From positions 1,590,001 through 1,654,000 of the forward strand of contig NZ_CP016540.2 in assembly GCF_001186155.3 (NCBI RefSeq): a stretch of 64,000 bases of DNA, in the 5' to 3' direction. Shown here in pieces: positions 36,173 to 45,493 of the stretch. The notes under the pieces are model-generated. The model was not told where the DNA came from. It saw nothing but the letters and a program-made list of their open reading frames with translations, and did not search any database. The stretch comes from Planococcus versutus (GTDB taxonomy: Bacteria > Bacillota > Bacilli > Bacillales_A > Planococcaceae). The position numbers were made by a program, and so were the translations under genes. Numbering within the stretch: position 1 is the first letter of the stretch; the number at the start of each line of letters is the position of its first letter.

Positions 36173-38032
36173 TCAACCCTCCTGCCAGTAATCCGAGACA
36201 ATGGCAAACACATCTGCACCATCAAGAGAACTTCTCATTCTAATTTGGAACGTATCGCGTTGCCCGTCAGGAACACCCATATCTACGGTTAGCACGGAAC
36301 CATTAAGTACACTTGGATCATACTCGTCCGTAACATTGGTAAACGCAGAGGCAACCTTCACTCCGCCACGCCAAATTTCTAAATGTGCCCTATTTGAACC
36401 GCCCGCCAATAAACGGAAACCGACTTTCAAATAACGACTGTCATGCTTAAATCGGTACTGGTTGTAATCAAGAGACACAGTACTTCGTGAGCGCATCCAT
36501 ACAGAATAACCTTTCTGAACTTGAGCCACACCAGCACTATGAAACATCGGAACAGTGATCGCTTGAATGTTGACGTCATAAACGCTCATACCGTTATAGA
36601 TGGTCGTGTACCCATCTGGACGTTTAACGTTTAAGCCGCCACCCTCCACATCAATATTGCCTGGTGTAATACGTACAAATTTATTTGTATCTGTTAACGA
36701 CGTTGATTTAAATTCATCGCCAGTTAAGAAAATTTTGCCGTCTGCACCTTCAAGGCGCACTAACGAAGTGTTTACCGTTCCACTCGTTATAGCTGTAGCG
36801 TTTATTCCATAACCCGTTAATGCTTCGGGAAACGTTTGACCACCATCACGAGATACACCGATACCCGCTGAATTAAACAGCACCATGATATTCGGATTTA
36901 CTTTATCTATTGCTAAGATTCCCCCACTTTCAGGGAATGTTAATTCAGTTTGCGCACTTTGTAATGCTGTAGTCGCTTGCTGTACCGCATAAGCCAACGC
37001 TTCAAACGGCAATGGACGTTTACCCTCTATTGCATCTGCCAACGTCTTAGTAGCGTTGTGAATACGCCTCTGTTGTTCGAAGATGTTTGAGAAGTTAGAA
37101 AGCGTGACATCACAATCAAGAACTGTTCCGTTCGGGTGAAAGTATTCAGTGATTTCAACGATTCGTGTATCTACCTTCAAATCTAATCGCTCGTCAATCA
37201 GTAAAATCATGTCGCCTTCGTTTGGATGAATCTTGTTATAACCAGAAGCGCGTAGATCGTTTTGCTTCACTATAAGCGAAATTTTTAAACTATCATCCAC
37301 AGTTTTTTTCACTTTTTCGAACAGGCTCTGATATACAGTAAATCGTTCATCACGTATCGCTTTTATTGGTCGGCTGCCATGGAGTGCTGCCAGTGGTGAA
37401 GTATATTCTGCAAACAGCCCATTCTTGCCGTATGCTTTACCATATGTGCTGAAATCAAGTGCATCCACATTGCGCTCAATCGATTCTAAATTAAACTTGT
37501 GTCGATATTGAAAGTCGGTTGTTTCGCCAATTTCCTTCTGTAATGTCACTACTTTGCCATCCACTGTAAATTCAGCTTCGTATCTTTCTAATGCCGTCTT
37601 AAATAATTCTAGACCGTAATCGTCTCCAAAGTTTTCAAAGGTTTTTGCATAGAATGAGCTGACAATGTTAAACGTATAACCCGAACGATCAAAAATAAAA
37701 TTCATCATGTCGATAAATGTTTTAGAACTCGAAAACGATTCATACACCACGTGATTCCGCATGTCATCAAAAAAGCTATGAAGGCAACTGACTTGCCTTA
37801 CATAGCCATCTCCTTTTGCGATATCCCGATAGATTAGGACGGGGTATTCTTCTCTATCAAAATCAATGACACGCCACAGCTTTCCTATATCATCAAAGAA
37901 GTGTGCGTTTTGATCTGTTTTTTCAATCGTTAGTGATAATTCTCTTTCGCCATTTACACGCCGCGTTCTTTTGATTTCGGAAGCGCCTGTTAAGATATAT
38001 TCTTCGCCGTATAAGTCTCGAATGGCTAACAT
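36173..38032 (-). CDS. Phage tail protein / tail endopeptidase (Tal-like)
   Basis: 619 residues. The N-terminal 370 residues resemble the prophage tail endopeptidase/gp18 family (YGEEYILTGASEIKRTRRVNGERELSL, DGYVRQVSCLHSFFDD). The C-terminal part is beta-rich with glycine turns (GGILAIDKVNPN, GDEFKSTSL). Tal proteins close the tail tube below Dit and link to the baseplate. AAAGGAGG precedes the ATG. It lies directly after the Dit gene. Confidence 0.82.
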   Translation of the reverse strand: MLAIRDLYGEEYILTGASEIKRTRRVNGERELSLTIEKTDQNAHFFDDIGKLWRVIDFDREEYPVLIYRDIAKGDGYVRQVSCLHSFFDDMRNHVVYESFSSSKTFIDMMNFIFDRSGYTFNIVSSFYAKTFENFGDDYGLELFKTALERYEAEFTVDGKVVTLQKEIGETTDFQYRHKFNLESIERNVDALDFSTYGKAYGKNGLFAEYTSPLAALHGSRPIKAIRDERFTVYQSLFEKVKKTVDDSLKISLIVKQNDLRASGYNKIHPNEGDMILLIDERLDLKVDTRIVEITEYFHPNGTVLDCDVTLSNFSNIFEQQRRIHNATKTLADAIEGKRPLPFEALAYAVQQATTALQSAQTELTFPESGGILAIDKVNPNIMVLFNSAGIGVSRDGGQTFPEALTGYGINATAITSGTVNTSLVRLEGADGKIFLTGDEFKSTSLTDTNKFVRITPGNIDVEGGGLNVKRPDGYTTIYNGMSVYDVNIQAITVPMFHSAGVAQVQKGYSVWMRSRSTVSLDYNQYRFKHDSRYLKVGFRLLAGGSNRAHLEIWRGGVKVASAFTNVTDEYDPSVLNGSVLTVDMGVPDGQRDTFQIRMRSSLDGADVFAIVSDYWQEG

Positions 38033-38044
38033 GACACGCCTCCT

Positions 38045-38866
38045 TTATCTAAAGTATTCACGGAACTCAAAGGCAATTTGTCCGAAGGTTGCGCCTTCTA
38101 CCTTGATTCGGTTTTGTCCTGGTGACAATGTGATCAACCCAAGGTTGGTATTTCGGACAATCGATAACCCTTTTAATTTCGACTGTACACCATCAATTTC
38201 AATAACGTTTCCTGATGCAGATGATCCAGTAAAGCTCCATATAGTGCCGTTCGTAAGATTCTTAATTTTTAAGTTGGTGCTTGGACCGATGTAATAAATA
38301 TAGAGGTGCATACCTTCGACAGGATCTATAGTTTCTGTACCGTTATTCGTAACAATAAAATCAATGGGTACATCGGATTTCTTTTTATGAATCATTGCTG
38401 ATTCACCGAAAGGCAATTTGATTGTAGAAAAAGTAATTTCATCTAATCCCCACAACCCTTGCTGATTCGGTGACATTTCATTGGTGCGTCTAACAAGATA
38501 TCGTTTGCTAAAATCAATGTCCGATTGATAGTCCCAAGTGTCATTGCTTTCACCTGGTAACTCGAATTGCGCTTCCACTTCGCTACGTCCCTCGTAAATA
38601 TAGAACGCTTCTTTACCACCAAGCCACGCGAATATTTCATCACGTTTTTCTCCATAGCTTGCCAAATCTTCTGATTCAAACATAAAAGGCACGGCGATGT
38701 TTTTTACATCGTAATCCGCGCCTTTATCAATTCTTCCAGATCTACCCGTTACCTGTGAGCCATATTCACGCAACCCAATTGATGATACGCGGAAGTCTCG
38801 AGGGATTAGCCCTAAATCAGAAAACCGTTTTGTCTGACCATCTAGTTTTTCAATTAATACATCCAC
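38045..38866 (-). CDS. Distal tail protein (Dit), siphovirus tail component
   Basis: 273 residues with the Dit N-terminal ring domain (about 1-130: GLIPRDFRVSSIGLREYGSQVTGRSGRID) and a C-terminal galectin-like beta domain. It forms the hexameric hub at the tail tip, between tail tube and Tal. GTG start after AGGAGGGG. The tape measure gene is upstream. Confidence 0.82.
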   Translation of the reverse strand: MDVLIEKLDGQTKRFSDLGLIPRDFRVSSIGLREYGSQVTGRSGRIDKGADYDVKNIAVPFMFESEDLASYGEKRDEIFAWLGGKEAFYIYEGRSEVEAQFELPGESNDTWDYQSDIDFSKRYLVRRTNEMSPNQQGLWGLDEITFSTIKLPFGESAMIHKKKSDVPIDFIVTNNGTETIDPVEGMHLYIYYIGPSTNLKIKNLTNGTIWSFTGSSASGNVIEIDGVQSKLKGLSIVRNTNLGLITLSPGQNRIKVEGATFGQIAFEFREYFR

Positions 38867-38877
38867 GCTTTCCCCTC

Positions 38878-41800
38878 CTACTTCCCGTAAAACCCATCTG
38901 AAAGACGCGACTGTCTAGCTTGCCCACGATTCACAGTAGTTAAAATCTTGTCCCCAACCAATTCATTCGTTACGTAAATCGCCGGTTCGTTTTGTTCAAC
39001 ACTATCAACTTCAGCAGCAAATGCATGACGTACTACACCCATGTCTGCACGACTGACAGAAGTATTGAGTTGGGCCGAAGCGCTCATGTTCGCCATTTCT
39101 AGTTGCGGATTAAATGAGCTTGTCATATCGCTCGCCATCCGTTTTACACTGCTGACAGCCATCTTCGCCTTGTTTTTAACGCCTACTGCTAAACCTTCAC
39201 TTACGTAAGCACCCATTTCCATGAATACCCGAGAAGGTGATTTGATTTTGAAGAAGCTTAATGCCGCATCAACCATGTCACCAGCAATTCGTTTAACAGC
39301 TCCGATTGCGCTACTTGCCATTCCGACAGCACCATCAATTAAACCTTGGATCAAATTTCCGCCTGCAGAAACCATTGCACTGACATAGGACAAGACTTTG
39401 CCTGGCATTTCCGCGACTTTTGCGCCAAGTGTCGTGACTGCTTCAGTCATTTTCTCACGCACTTTAGTTACGACTTGCGAGAAGAATTTGTATACTGATG
39501 AAACTAAATTAGCAAGCTTAGAAGCTGTAGCTGATTTTGCTTCTTCCCACTTATTCGCAAGTGCTGTTTTCGCTTCAGTCATTTTTGTTCGTACTTTCGA
39601 AACAATTTCAGTGAACTTCGTCGCTACCGATACAACGATAGAAGCAATTTTTGAAATCGTCGCCGCCTTTGCTTCTTCCCATTTTGCCGATATTTTTTGT
39701 TTTATTTCATTCATCTTCACTGCTGTAGCGACTGCCATTTCAGTGAATTTTGTCTTAACAGCGTTAACGATAACGGGCAAGGCTTTGGCAATATACGCTT
39801 GTATAGCAGACCAAATTCTAGAAATTGACGCACTCATTAACTCCATTTGAGCCGATGCCGCATCTTTCATCCCTTGAAAATCACCCGTAACGAGTGCTTT
39901 CAGCCAAGCTAGTGCGTTTGTAAAAGTGCCTTTTATTAATTCCCAAATTGTAGAAAGGAATTCACTTGCCATCGTCATGTATGCTTGTATGACTGTATAC
40001 AAAGCAGGGAATTTTTCAGATACCCATGCCATAATTTTATCAATTGCTCCTGTTACGGCCGTAGATACAGCCGTCCAAGCTTTAGCTGTCCATGCAGAAA
40101 TTTCATCCCAGTATTTATAAATAAGGATAGCTAAAGCTGCTATCGCGATAGTTACCCAACCGATTGGACCCATCGCAATAAGCCATCCAGCTGCAACTCT
40201 TGCACCTTGTAAAAGCGCTTGTGCTCCCATTTTTATTAATGTTGCGATAAAGCCATCAGTTAATGCGTTCAGTCCGACAAGAATCGGCATGGCCGCTAAG
40301 AGTGCACCCGCCATGACAGTCATAACGACTACGATTTTCCCTATCCATGGATGCGCTGCAATTAAACTGTTAGTGAAACCTAATACTGCTGAAGCTACCG
40401 ATAACATCCAAGAACCGATTGGAGCCGCCGCCATACCTAATCTGACAATAAACTCTACAATTTTACCAATGACAGATACCACGACTGGTCCATTTGTTTT
40501 GATGTAATCAATGAAGTTTTGAAATCCTTGATTCTGTGCAAGAGTTGAGGACCATTCTTTGAAACGTTCCATCATGTCTTGTAATCCGGACATCATATCT
40601 GATGATGAAACGCTAAAGCCTGCAAACAGATTAATGATTCCTTGAATTGCATCGCTAAAGATTGAACGTACTTTTGGCATGTTTGTGCTTACGTAATCTA
40701 CAAAGGATTGGAATTTTTCACTTTCACTCAAGCCATCAGCCCATGATCTGAATGATTCGGACATTTTCAAGAAGCTATTTTGTGTTTCGGTTGCTAAAGG
40801 ACCGAACGCATTCATCATATTAAATAGCCCCATTGTGAAGTTACCAACAGCTTTACCGATTGTTTCAAGTGCCGGGCCCGCAAAGTCACCTAAGAATTTA
40901 AAGAAGTCTTTCACGTCTGTAGCTTCTAAACTCGCATTCAGTGAGTCCATTAAGTTCTTTACAGAATCCGTGACATTTTCTATCATTGGACGCGCTAAAT
41001 CTAGAATTCCGGTTACCCCTGTCAATCCCGAAGCAAATGATTCAAGCACTGGTTTTTCCATGTCTTTAACAAGATTCGAATAATTGTCTTTGAATTTGTT
41101 TAACGCATCACCAGCGGTAATTTGAGCCTTGGACATGCCATCCAAAATGCTACTTTGCTCTTTCATGAGCTTGTTGCGCTCTTTCCATGTCGTTGCCGCT
41201 GCTATTTTCTCTTCGATATCCTTCAGTTCTTTGGATGTTTTCACCACTTTACCGATAGAAGGAATGGCTACTGCCGCGAATCCTGCTGCACCTATTCCTG
41301 CTGCGCCAAATGAAGTTGCTAAAGCAAATGTAGATCCCATGATTACTCCGAGCATTGGTCCAAGTTGACCGAGCAAGCCGACAAGCGAAGCTACAATTGG
41401 TACAATTGCTGGTGAAATAAAGATTCCGATACCACGGGCAGTCATGCCAATAATTTCACCGAAATTCCGAGAGAAAGCCGCCATCGCTCCCATCACTGCT
41501 TGGTAGTTCGCCCATCTAGCTCGAATGCCAACTACAAAGTCTCTTGCCGTTAACGCTCTGACTTGTAACCATAGCGCTGAAATCCTCGCACTAGCACTTC
41601 CTGTATCGGCTCGAATGTTAACATCGTGTGTACGCGTTACAAGGTCTAATTGTGATTCTACTGAAGCCATTTGAGCCATGAACCCAGCAATATCTGCTTC
41701 TACTTCAGGACTGGCAGTTGATCGTGCAACTTGTCGCATACGATCCTGGACATCCGAAATATCTCGCATAAAACTGTTAATGTCTGCTTCTATACGAGGC

Positions 41801-42261
41801 GTTACAGTATCATCAGCATCTGCAAGCGCTCTAACCACTTCAACCATACGATTTTCAAATTGACCGATATCAGCGCCAATCTGTGCTTCTGTGATGCGTC
41901 TACTTAGCGTATTTGTTTGCCGATTGACACCTCGAACAGCATTGTCGAAATTCGAGCTATTGCCATTGATGTTAATCGTTGAGTCATCATCAAGACCTGC
42001 TAGACCTGCGTTTGCTTCTGCAATCGCTTGTTGCAGGTTCGAGACATCGCCTCTGATGGTTACTTCCGTTCCGCGATCTAAATTCTCGATTTGCCTTTCA
42101 ACAGTCGTCGCATTCGCCATAAAGTCCGTAATGTTTGCACCAATGTCGACAATCACTTCAGAAGCCATCTTTTGTATGGTCTTGTTAACAGTTGCAGCTT
42201 TTTTCATAAACTTGCTAATATCCGCATCAATAGTTGCGTTAAACTTCGGTGTTATTGCCAT
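38878..42261 (-). CDS. Phage tape measure protein
   Basis: 1127 residues, the longest gene of the phage; its length sets tail length. The N-terminal 230 residues hold about seven short repeats of the form DADISKFM/IGANITDFM/IEADINSFM with a period near 38-44. Hydrophobic membrane-like segments follow (about 280-340 and 640-740). Lysine- and alanine-rich helical repeats (FTEIVSKVRTKMTEAKTALANKWEEAK) fill the later part. No lytic transglycosylase or peptidase domain is seen. AGGAGGG precedes the ATG. Confidence 0.88.
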   Translation of the reverse strand: MAITPKFNATIDADISKFMKKAATVNKTIQKMASEVIVDIGANITDFMANATTVERQIENLDRGTEVTIRGDVSNLQQAIAEANAGLAGLDDDSTININGNSSNFDNAVRGVNRQTNTLSRRITEAQIGADIGQFENRMVEVVRALADADDTVTPRIEADINSFMRDISDVQDRMRQVARSTASPEVEADIAGFMAQMASVESQLDLVTRTHDVNIRADTGSASARISALWLQVRALTARDFVVGIRARWANYQAVMGAMAAFSRNFGEIIGMTARGIGIFISPAIVPIVASLVGLLGQLGPMLGVIMGSTFALATSFGAAGIGAAGFAAVAIPSIGKVVKTSKELKDIEEKIAAATTWKERNKLMKEQSSILDGMSKAQITAGDALNKFKDNYSNLVKDMEKPVLESFASGLTGVTGILDLARPMIENVTDSVKNLMDSLNASLEATDVKDFFKFLGDFAGPALETIGKAVGNFTMGLFNMMNAFGPLATETQNSFLKMSESFRSWADGLSESEKFQSFVDYVSTNMPKVRSIFSDAIQGIINLFAGFSVSSSDMMSGLQDMMERFKEWSSTLAQNQGFQNFIDYIKTNGPVVVSVIGKIVEFIVRLGMAAAPIGSWMLSVASAVLGFTNSLIAAHPWIGKIVVVMTVMAGALLAAMPILVGLNALTDGFIATLIKMGAQALLQGARVAAGWLIAMGPIGWVTIAIAALAILIYKYWDEISAWTAKAWTAVSTAVTGAIDKIMAWVSEKFPALYTVIQAYMTMASEFLSTIWELIKGTFTNALAWLKALVTGDFQGMKDAASAQMELMSASISRIWSAIQAYIAKALPVIVNAVKTKFTEMAVATAVKMNEIKQKISAKWEEAKAATISKIASIVVSVATKFTEIVSKVRTKMTEAKTALANKWEEAKSATASKLANLVSSVYKFFSQVVTKVREKMTEAVTTLGAKVAEMPGKVLSYVSAMVSAGGNLIQGLIDGAVGMASSAIGAVKRIAGDMVDAALSFFKIKSPSRVFMEMGAYVSEGLAVGVKNKAKMAVSSVKRMASDMTSSFNPQLEMANMSASAQLNTSVSRADMGVVRHAFAAEVDSVEQNEPAIYVTNELVGDKILTTVNRGQARQSRLSDGFYGK

Positions 42262-42265
42262 TTAT

Positions 42266-42598
42266 TCACCCTCCTTTCTCTATGTTCTGAGGACGGAAGT
42301 TCCGCATAGCTTTTTGTGCTGCATGAAAACGTCCTAAATGACGAACGGTTTCTTTCTTATTTTTCGGTGCAAGGATTTTCTTGCGTGCCGAGTTCGCATC
42401 GTAGAGGTCCTTGATGCTTACTTTCTTTTTGCTATTTGATGCTTTGGCTGTAAATAACGCATTGGCTGCTTCGCGTTCCCACTGATCCGTTTCACGAAGC
42501 TGTGCACCCTTGATAAAGTTATTGAATTCTCTCGGTGTCCACGAATAAATCAAGTCAATGTCGTAAACGTTTAAAAAACGCGCCGCATCAATAAGCAA
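42266..42598 (-). CDS. Tail assembly chaperone, second frame (gpGT-like)
   Basis: 110 residues from a TTG with no ribosome binding site (LIDAARFLNVYDIDLIYSWTPREFNNFI). The open frame extends upstream past this TTG into the end of the preceding gene, in the -1 frame. The position, between tail chaperone G and the tape measure, is the classic place for a frameshift product. It is probably made as a fusion by -1 slippage, but no canonical slippery heptamer was found near the overlap. Confidence 0.65.
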   Translation of the reverse strand: MLIDAARFLNVYDIDLIYSWTPREFNNFIKGAQLRETDQWEREAANALFTAKASNSKKKVSIKDLYDANSARKKILAPKNKKETVRHLGRFHAAQKAMRNFRPQNIEKGG

Positions 42599-42609
42599 TT
42601 GATCGTAGT

Positions 42610-43074
42610 CTATGCCAGTAGTTTGTCTCTCGTTTCTTCCAGCTCCTGATACGATGCCTTGCTCTGTTCCTGTTCCTCTTCCGTTTCGCCCGCTTCTTTC
42701 ATCTTCTCGAACTGTTTCCAGATCTTGTTCTTCTGCTTTCTGTAAAACCCCGAATTATGAATCGCTTTGAAGGCATCTTTAAATAAGCGTTCGACTTCCT
42801 CTTCACCGTTTTCTTCATCGTCAATAAAGGCCATCAATGTTTGTTCAATGTCTTTTCTCGAAGGTGCTTTCTTTCCATATTCCGAACATGCCGAATCCCA
42901 GAAAGCGAGTAAGCCTTTGAGGTCATCTCCTAGCAATTTCATGTAAATGCTCATGAATCCGCCTATTGCATTTCCTTTTTTGTCGACTTCGTTATACTTT
43001 TCGTCTGCTGCTTGATCAAATGCGAAATTGCATTTCCCTTGATACTCAATTCCGTTCACGTTTAAAATTGCCAT
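42610..43074 (-). CDS. Tail assembly chaperone (gpG-like)
   Basis: 154 residues, very acidic and helical at the C-terminus (EEEVERLF, ETEEEQEQSKASYQELEETRDK). The N-terminal strand pattern (NVNGIEYQGKCNFAFDQAADEKYNEV) matches Firmicutes siphophage tail chaperones. It binds the tape measure during tail assembly. It follows the tail tube gene. Confidence 0.75.
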   Translation of the reverse strand: MAILNVNGIEYQGKCNFAFDQAADEKYNEVDKKGNAIGGFMSIYMKLLGDDLKGLLAFWDSACSEYGKKAPSRKDIEQTLMAFIDDEENGEEEVERLFKDAFKAIHNSGFYRKQKNKIWKQFEKMKEAGETEEEQEQSKASYQELEETRDKLLA

Positions 43075-43146
43075 TTTCCTATTCCTCCTAAAAAGTTGAA
43101 TGATTTATACAAATAAAAAAAGAAGTAGGGGAATCCCTACCTCTCG

Positions 43147-43656
43147 TTAAACTGTTTTTTGATCTGGAAACTCGCCTGTTGCTTCACCAGGTGTTTCAAA
43201 TCCGTATTTCGCAAATTCAATAACTTCTGGTGGAAGTGCCGGGAACTTACCTTCGACTGATTCATGAATAACTTGCACAGTGGACGAGATTTCCTCGAAG
43301 CTTTCACCTGAAGTACGTTCAACGCTTTCTACGATGCAGTAAGCAAAGATTGCGTCATGTGTACCAAGCTCATCGGGGGTTACTTCAACTTCCCAAATCT
43401 TAATTTGCTTCTTGTTTTTAATGGCATCGAGTACTGCCTTTTGACCGGCATCGCCTTTTTCGCCATATGCCGTAATTTCAAACGATTCGCTATTTTGACC
43501 GTAGCCCACGATGCGACCAAACTTTGTTTTCTCATCGATAATGTCGTTCTCAATCGAATGGCCGTGTTCGGTTAAGCTACCAAACACAACAGCATCCGTT
43601 CCTAATACAGCATCTGCTGCTTGAATCAATAAGATTTTATCTTTCCCTTGGTTCAT
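43147..43656 (-). CDS. Major tail tube protein
   Basis: 169 residues of the TP901-1-type major tail protein family (GKDKILLIQ, GYGQNSESFEITAYGEKGDAGQKAVLDAI, IWEVEV). Hexameric rings of it form the tail tube. AAGGGAG precedes the ATG. Its place between the tail completion genes and the chaperones fits. Confidence 0.82.
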   Translation of the reverse strand: MNQGKDKILLIQAADAVLGTDAVVFGSLTEHGHSIENDIIDEKTKFGRIVGYGQNSESFEITAYGEKGDAGQKAVLDAIKNKKQIKIWEVEVTPDELGTHDAIFAYCIVESVERTSGESFEEISSTVQVIHESVEGKFPALPPEVIEFAKYGFETPGEATGEFPDQKTV

Positions 43657-43671
43657 GAATGTCCAACTCCC

Positions 43672-44076
43672 TTAGTTGTTTTTAATCGTAAATGTAAATC
43701 GTGCCAATCCGTGCTTAATGCGTGGATCTGCATCGTCGATGACTTGTAAGTCCGGACGACTCACCGCGAGCAAACGAAAAGGACCCTCAATTGAGAGCCC
43801 TTTGCCGATTGCTTGGTGAATCAAATTTAAGAGTGCATAACTTTCCTTTTTGCCATTCGCTACACTCCACGTGCTAAGTGTTACACTCACCTCTTCAACA
43901 AACGTAGTTCGCGTGCTGATATTGAGCGTTGAAGGCGCGCCCATAGTCACGTAAGGAAAAGTTAAATCCTCTTCTACAGCGTCATATACACCTGTAGATA
44001 GCTGCATCAATTGACTATCCGAAGACAATCGCTTATACACTGCTTTCTGCAACTCCCATAAAGCCGTTTGCGTCAT
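43672..44076 (-). CDS. Tail completion protein, DUF3168 family
   Basis: 134 residues (LQKAVYKRLSSDSQLMQLSTGVYDAV, FPYVTMGAP) matching DUF3168 tail terminator-like proteins, which cap the head-proximal end of the tail tube. It abuts the gp10-like gene with no spacing. Confidence 0.75.
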   Translation of the reverse strand: MTQTALWELQKAVYKRLSSDSQLMQLSTGVYDAVEEDLTFPYVTMGAPSTLNISTRTTFVEEVSVTLSTWSVANGKKESYALLNLIHQAIGKGLSIEGPFRLLAVSRPDLQVIDDADPRIKHGLARFTFTIKNN

Positions 44077-44499
44077 TTAAAAACGCCTCATTTCTCTCAT
44101 GAAGTGGCGTTCTCCTGCATCAACTGCTGGTTCCCAAAACTCTTGCGCACGCATACCGGAAGTTGTAACGAAACGTCCTAGCTTTTCCGAGAAGTACACC
44201 CAAGGAATTTTCTTAGCACGACTTCCGCCAGGTCCCTCAGCATAAATTCCGGTGCCGTAGTTGACGTAGATTGCGTAAAAGGCTCCGACATGAACAACAG
44301 CGGTATATCCGCCATTCTCAATTTCCAAGGTGACGGAATCAATTAAGTGACCGCCATCACGCGGCGCTCTCGCTTTTACCTGCGCTTGGATAATTTGTGC
44401 TGTTTCCAAAACGATTTGTTTCGCTCGCTTTTCCACTTTGTCGGCATACTCTCTCGCATGACTTTCAAGTTTGGGCCAGCCGTATTTGATCGTGCCCAT
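44077..44499 (-). CDS. HK97 gp10-family head-tail joining protein
   Basis: 140 residues: an N-terminal helix, then RAPRDGGHLIDSV and the loop VHVGAFYAIYVNYGTG typical of HK97 gp10-like proteins, ending with conserved DAGERHFMREMRRF. It helps attach the tail to the filled head. One-base overlap with the head closure gene. Confidence 0.82.
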   Translation of the reverse strand: MGTIKYGWPKLESHAREYADKVEKRAKQIVLETAQIIQAQVKARAPRDGGHLIDSVTLEIENGGYTAVVHVGAFYAIYVNYGTGIYAEGPGGSRAKKIPWVYFSEKLGRFVTTSGMRAQEFWEPAVDAGERHFMREMRRF

Positions 44500-44831
44500 T
44501 ACTTCACCAACTTTAATGGAACTAGCATAACTTCACGCTGTCCACCTTGATCTTGTGGCTTGCCAATCAGTTCGTATGTTTCGATAATACCGTCGTTATT
44601 ATAAACACAACGCATATTCGGATAAATATCGGTTCGATAAGGAAAATAAAAATTGCGATCCAGTGGATTGTTTAACTGCTGCGCTTCAAAAATCTCACGA
44701 CTCGATGGCGTATCTAAGAAGCCTTGCGCCATTACTTTTGTCGTCCATAGCTCAGTAAATCCACCACCACCATCCGGAACCTTTGAAAGCGTCTGAAAAG
44801 TGACTGTGTGCGGGTATTCATCGTGAAGCAT
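44499..44831 (-). CDS. Head closure / head-tail adaptor protein
   Basis: 110 residues (EYPHTVTFQTLSKVPDGGGGFTE, KVMAQGFLDTPSSREIFEAQQL) of the SPP1 gp16-like head-tail adaptor family. It plugs the portal channel after packaging. Overlaps the connector gene by 14 bases. Confidence 0.78.
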   Translation of the reverse strand: MLHDEYPHTVTFQTLSKVPDGGGGFTELWTTKVMAQGFLDTPSSREIFEAQQLNNPLDRNFYFPYRTDIYPNMRCVYNNDGIIETYELIGKPQDQGGQREVMLVPLKLVK

Positions 44832-45174
44832 GGAATTTCACCTTCTTATAAGGCGTTAAAAGCCGCATCAATTCTTTTGGAATTTCGGTATCGTATGAAT
44901 AAGAAACAGAACCCATTGAACGGGATTTTAACCCCGTTTTCATGGTGTTTCGTTCAATTGCTTTCGCCAGATAGATTTTCACGCCACCTGGTATGCGCAT
45001 GGTTCCATCTGCTTGGATGTTGAAGGTGTTATTGGTTTCAGCCATGACTGCTTCCATCATTAACGGCAACATCGTTTTGATATAAGGATCCTTCGAATCG
45101 TCTTCAAACGAGATGCCCATGATCCCTTTGATTGCTTCTACGTCTTCTTCTGTAGGAATGAATTCTACAAACAT
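44818..45174 (-). CDS. Head-tail connector protein (gp15/gp6-like)
   Basis: 118 residues, mostly helical (EFIPTEEDVEAIKGIMGIS), resembling DNA packaging/connector proteins that form the ring beneath the portal. AGGTGA precedes the ATG, and the end overlaps the head closure gene by 14 bases. Confidence 0.75.
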   Translation of the reverse strand: MFVEFIPTEEDVEAIKGIMGISFEDDSKDPYIKTMLPLMMEAVMAETNNTFNIQADGTMRIPGGVKIYLAKAIERNTMKTGLKSRSMGSVSYSYDTEIPKELMRLLTPYKKVKFHASR

Positions 45175-45183
45175 TCACTTCAC

Positions 45184-45465
45184 CTACTTTCCAAGAATCG
45201 CGTCGATGTAGTCCTGTTTCTTCGATTCTGTTGGATACTCAATTTCTTTTTTGTCCAAGTATGCTTGTAGATCATCGTTTTTTACTTTCTTTAGTTCATC
45301 TTCTGAAAAAGTCGCATAGTCGTTTTCCTTCTCTACATCTGAAGCCAGCTTATAGCCACGTCCTTTGTAGATCACGTCAAACGCACGTTGCGTTACTCGT
45401 TTCGGTAAACCTTCCGGATTCACCACATCGATGAATCCGTCTGTTGCTTTTACGTATACAGTCAT
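45184..45465 (-). CDS. Small phage head protein with SAP/HeH-like C-terminus
   Basis: 93 residues. The C-terminal 40 residues (FSEDELKKVKNDDLQAYLDKKEIEYPTESKKQDYIDAI) look like an SAP/HeH helix-extended-helix fold that may bind nucleic acid. The N-terminal part is beta-like (VYVKATDGFIDVVNPEG). Found next to the capsid gene in many Firmicutes phages; exact role unknown. Confidence 0.65.
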   Translation of the reverse strand: MTVYVKATDGFIDVVNPEGLPKRVTQRAFDVIYKGRGYKLASDVEKENDYATFSEDELKKVKNDDLQAYLDKKEIEYPTESKKQDYIDAILGK

Positions 45466-45493
45466 ATCAATTTCCTCCTAAATTTGAATTGTA

